Below are positions 61,300-64,000 of a DNA stretch of 64,000 nucleotides, in pieces (positions within the stretch are counted from its first letter, which is position 1; every line of letters starts with the position of its first letter). This DNA is from JAKZRT01 sp965247915 (GTDB lineage Bacteria; Pseudomonadota; Alphaproteobacteria; Rhodobacterales; Rhodobacteraceae): assembly GCA_965247915.1 (NCBI GenBank), contig OZ252048.1, positions 186,001-250,000 of the forward strand. Direction: 5' to 3'. A program made the translations under genes and the position numbers. Below the pieces are notes generated by a model. The model saw only the letters and a list, made by a program, of their open reading frames with translations. It was not told where the DNA came from and searched no databases.

Positions 61300-62124
61300 G
61301 TGACGGCAGACATCAAGACGATGCAGCTTTACCCGCGCGCCGACCGTATTCTGGTCGAGCTCAGAGCGCGCGGGCTGGCCGATGACGTGGCCCTAAGCGT
61401 TGATGACCTGACCCCCTTCGATCAGTTGCATTATCATGGCACGCAGGCTCTGGACGCCGCCATCGAACGCCTTGGCATCGGGCCCGACGCGCGGGTGCTG
61501 GAGATCGGATCGGGCTGGGGCGGGCCGGCGCGGTATCTGGCGGCCCGAACCGGCGCGCGCGTCACCGCCGTTGAGCTGCAAGAGGACTACCACAGCATTG
61601 GCGCCCGCCTGAGCACCCGCGCCGGGCTTGGCGACCAGGTCACCGACGTTCGGGGTGATTTTCTGACCGTCGATCTGCCGCGCGCCGGGTTCACCCATGT
61701 GGTCAGCTGGCTGGCGCTTTATCACATCCCCGATCGACCGGTCACTCTGGCCAAAGCGTTCGACCTGCTGGTCCCCGGCGGCGCGTTCTGGGCCGAAGAC
61801 TTGGTGCGCCTGGCACCCCTTCCGCCCGAGGCCGACGCCGAACTGGCGCGCCAAATGTTCGCCAAGTCGCTGGTCGATTCGGTAAGCTATGGCCTGGGGC
61901 TGGTCGAGGCCGGGTTTGACCACCTGAGTGCTTTGGACATGACTGACGATTGGCGCGCCTTTACCGCCGAACGGCTGGCCGCGTTTCGCGCAAGTACCGT
62001 GGACTACGAGGCGCGCCATGGGGCCGAGGGCCGCCGGACGATCCAGGCATTCTACGAGAATGTGGCAGGGTATTTCGCCGATGGCGTGATCGGTGGCATC
62101 CGCGCAATGGCTCGGAAACCCTAG
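61300..62124 (+). CDS. SAM-dependent methyltransferase
   Basis: A class I methyltransferase of 274 residues from a GTG at 61300, or 267 from ATG 61321; neither has a strong ribosome site. Motif I VLEIGSGWGGPARYLAARTG near 65, an acidic loop VTAVELQEDYHSIGARL, and LALYHIPDRPVTLAKAFDLL. It resembles UbiE/cyclopropane-type methyltransferases; the substrate is not predictable. Shortly after the DMT gene. Confidence 0.87.
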   Translation: MTADIKTMQLYPRADRILVELRARGLADDVALSVDDLTPFDQLHYHGTQALDAAIERLGIGPDARVLEIGSGWGGPARYLAARTGARVTAVELQEDYHSIGARLSTRAGLGDQVTDVRGDFLTVDLPRAGFTHVVSWLALYHIPDRPVTLAKAFDLLVPGGAFWAEDLVRLAPLPPEADAELARQMFAKSLVDSVSYGLGLVEAGFDHLSALDMTDDWRAFTAERLAAFRASTVDYEARHGAEGRRTIQAFYENVAGYFADGVIGGIRAMARKP

Positions 62125-62202
62125 GCCCGCGTGGCAGGCATTCGCGCAGGATTGTGATCAATTGCCGCTTTGATCTGGCTTGGCACGGGTTATATCTGGC
62201 CC

Positions 62203-62898
62203 ATGCGGTATTGGATGATTGCCTGTTTCGTTTTGGTCCCTGCGATGGCGGCGGCCGATTGCGTGGTGCTGTTGCACGGGCTGGCACGCACCCGCGCGTC
62301 GATGGTGGCGATGGAAGTGACGCTGGAACGCGCCGGATATCAGGTGGTCAACCGGGGCTATCCCTCGACGCAGCTGCCGATCGGAACCCTGGTCGAGTTG
62401 GCGCTGCCCCCGTCGGTGGCCGAATGCGCGGACGGACCGGTGCATTTTGTGACCCATTCCCTGGGCGGTATTCTGTTGCGCGCCTGGCTGCGCGATAACC
62501 AGCCCGAGAATATGGGCCGCGTGGTGATGCTGGGCCCGCCCAATCAGGGTTCGGAAGTGGTCGATGCATTAGGCGATCTGGGGCCTTTCGAATGGCTGAA
62601 CGGGCCTGCCGGTCTGGCGCTGGGGACCGGCGAGGGCAGCTTGCCAACGCAACTCCCACCGGCGGCGTTTTCGCTCGGGGTGATCGCCGGCAGCCAGTCG
62701 CTGAACCCGCTTTATTCGGTGTTTATCGAAGGCGTCGATGACGGCAAGGTGTCAATATCGTCAACGCGGCTCCAGGGTATGGCCGACCATATTGTGCTGC
62801 CGGTGACCCATACGTTCATGATGCTGAACCCGGGGGTCATCGCGCAGGTCAGGCACTTTCTGGCGACCGGCGCGTTTGATCACAGCGGTGACCTGTGA
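62203..62898 (+). CDS. Secreted lipase/alpha-beta hydrolase
   Basis: A 231-residue hydrolase with a signal peptide (MIACFVLVPAMAAADC) and the LipA/EstA-like lid-less fold: VVLLHGLARTRASMVAMEVT with the oxyanion HG, nucleophile THSLGGILLRAWL (Ser near 100) and VVMLGPPNQGSEVVD. ATG at 62203 starts the signal; the frame opens earlier at 62170. Probably hydrolyses esters outside the cytoplasm. Confidence 0.87.
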   Translation: MRYWMIACFVLVPAMAAADCVVLLHGLARTRASMVAMEVTLERAGYQVVNRGYPSTQLPIGTLVELALPPSVAECADGPVHFVTHSLGGILLRAWLRDNQPENMGRVVMLGPPNQGSEVVDALGDLGPFEWLNGPAGLALGTGEGSLPTQLPPAAFSLGVIAGSQSLNPLYSVFIEGVDDGKVSISSTRLQGMADHIVLPVTHTFMMLNPGVIAQVRHFLATGAFDHSGDL

Positions 62899-63185
62899 AC
62901 CGCCGTCAATAAATCGCGCCCGTCTTCGGCTGTCGCCGCGAAATTCCAGGCCCTCGGCGGGGATACTTCCATCCAGAAGATCAATGCGCGACACGGTGCC
63001 TGTCATCACATTTCCGCAAATACTTATCTGTCCGCGGTCTGCTATTTTGTTGGCGGGCGGGAGGCCGGCAAATACTTGACCCGCTTTGAGGTCGTCTGGG
63101 AGCCGGGTCCCCAGCCCCTTGGGTAACCACCCAAACCGAACTGTTGACTGGCCCGGCGCTGTTGTCGCCAAGGCCGCAGATAAGG
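62899..63185. other. Non-coding region, probable left end of an IS110-family element
   Basis: About 290 bases before the transposase with no convincing gene. GCAAATACTT occurs at 63016-63025 and 63068-63077. IS110 elements lack inverted repeats and some carry a bridge RNA in this position, so the region is the place to look for one. The left border cannot be seen. Confidence 0.4.
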
Positions 63186-64000
63186 ATGGATAACGTGACC
63201 TTAACACCTTACTTCGCGGGATGCGACATTTCGCGGGACGGCCTGGACATTTGCCTGTTGCAGGGCGACAGCGAGCGTCATTTCAGTTTGCCGAACACGC
63301 CGCAGGGCCATGCGATGCTGCTTGAGAAGTTGGCCGGAACATCGCCTGAGCTCGTCGTTCTGGAGGCCAGTGGCGGCTATGAATCGGCGCTGTATGAGGC
63401 CCTTCAGGGCGCCGGAGTTCCGGTGGCGCGGCTGCTGCCCCAGCGGGTCCGGCAATTCGCCTATGCAGGCGGGCAACTGGCCAAGACCGACCGGATCGAT
63501 GCCTATATTCTGGCGCTGTTCGGCCAGCGGATGCGCCCCGCACCAAGCCTCGATGAGCCAGCAGGTCAGCGCTACATCAAGGCTTTGACCACGCGACGGC
63601 GGGCGCTTCTGACCCGCCGCATTGCCGAAAAATGCCAGCTCAAACAAGCCGCGTTTGAAGATATCCGCGCCATGATCCGCCACGCACTGACCCGGTTGGA
63701 GGCCGATATCAGGGCGCTGGACGCGCAGATCAATGCCCTGATCGAAGCGGACACGGCCTGGCGCAATCGCGCCCGCCGCCTGACCAGCCTTCCCGGGATC
63801 GGGGCGGTCACCAGTGCGGCGATGATTGCCGGGCTTCCCGAGCTCGGCCGCGTCACACGCGGGGAAATCGCCGCTCTGGTCGGCGTGGCACCGTTCGCGC
63901 GGCAAAGCGGTCGCTGGCGGGGCAAACGGGTGTGCCGCGGCGGGCGAAAAGACCTGCGAAATACCCTCTACATGGCGGCGCTGTCGGCGACACGCGCCAA
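63186..64000 (+). CDS. IS110-family transposase (3' end outside window)
   Basis: About 272 residues visible. The N-terminal RuvC-like DEDD domain begins MDNVTLTPYFAGCDISRDGL with Asp in CDIS, the Glu in VLEASGGYE, and the Asp pair in AKTDRIDAYILALF. The C-terminal Tnp_20 domain has LPGIGAVTSAAMIAGLPELG with the nucleophilic Ser and ALVGVAPFARQSGRWRGKRV. The last helix KDLRNTLYMAALSATRA runs off the edge. ATG 63186 is used; GTG 63195 is an alternative. No lesion seen. Confidence 0.93.
   Translation, partial: MDNVTLTPYFAGCDISRDGLDICLLQGDSERHFSLPNTPQGHAMLLEKLAGTSPELVVLEASGGYESALYEALQGAGVPVARLLPQRVRQFAYAGGQLAKTDRIDAYILALFGQRMRPAPSLDEPAGQRYIKALTTRRRALLTRRIAEKCQLKQAAFEDIRAMIRHALTRLEADIRALDAQINALIEADTAWRNRARRLTSLPGIGAVTSAAMIAGLPELGRVTRGEIAALVGVAPFARQSGRWRGKRVCRGGRKDLRNTLYMAALSATRA

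Noticed and set aside
62761..63207. A 148-codon open frame on the minus strand over the end of the lipase gene and the region ahead of the IS110 transposase.
   Set aside because: It overlaps the lipase 3' end, has no ribosome site or recognisable domain; long open antisense frames are common at this GC content.

Overview
The window reads as chromosomal DNA of a Rhodobacterales-type alphaproteobacterium (Roseobacter/Rhodobacter relatives). The evidence is the ethylmalonyl-CoA pathway pair (ethylmalonyl-CoA mutase and crotonyl-CoA carboxylase/reductase), an F0 ATP synthase operon with both b and b' subunits and no F1 genes beside it, an Acidobacteria/plant-free core gene set (sdhCDAB, yidC-MOSC-engB, CIRCE-groESL) with the sequence style of that order, a luxR/luxI pair of the roseobacter kind, and several small families typical of it (DUF6428, TIGR02186, TIGR02302/DUF4175). 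The DNA is GC-rich and mostly packed with short operons joined by ATGA overlaps.

Layout. 1-2351: two GNAT acetyltransferases and ffh. 2638-9588: a DUF1989 protein, H-NS-like protein with deoD, ecm, a PlsB-like acyltransferase and ccrA. 9821-12587: a quorum-sensing locus in which an IS1595-family insertion sequence sits inside codons 4-6 of luxI. 12628-18163: RecD-like helicase, TauE/SafE exporter pair, a broken arginase and an intact ornithine cyclodeaminase. 18170-22821: BMP-type nucleoside ABC transporter. 22977-27392: a broken rimI, tsaB, a NifU-type scaffold, universal stress protein, cold-shock protein, adenosine kinase carrying an internal tandem duplication, and nth. 27613-31563: Ada-like repair regulator, OmpA lipoprotein, an unrecognised membrane-anchored protein, a broken DUF1330 gene, an HxlR regulator and a small zinc-finger protein. 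31703-34361: atpI-B-E-F'-F. 34814-37752: ArsR, DMT exporter, LysR, azoreductase. 37753-40035: a Fic-domain gene inserted at the 3' end of sdhB and bracketed by two diverged copies of that 3' end. 39256-43338: sdhCDAB with two small lipoprotein genes inside. 43489-51742: DUF1194, yidC, MOSC, engB, lysA, DUF4175. 51964-55829: MaoC hydratase, small membrane protein, exported haloalkane dehalogenase-like protein, HAD hydrolase, Mn-pyrophosphatase. 56008-58046: CIRCE-groES-groEL. 58150-64000: SRPBCC/TetR pair, DUF6428/ArsR pair with two operators, DMT transporter, methyltransferase, lipase, and the start of an IS110-family transposase cut by the window edge.

The strongest signals are (1) the insertionally inactivated luxI, with perfect target duplication and a gene that can be rebuilt by removing the element, (2) the Fic gene flanked by 96-bp sdhB 3' ends that differ mainly at synonymous positions, which suggests integration into a gene 3' end with restoration of the reading frame, and (3) an unusual number of damaged genes for 64 kb (luxI, arginase, rimI, DUF1330, plus suspicious changes in adenosine kinase and the dehalogenase). 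These could mean a lineage losing functions or, for the point lesions only, sequence error. All functional statements are by recognition of protein families from the translated sequence; no database search was run.
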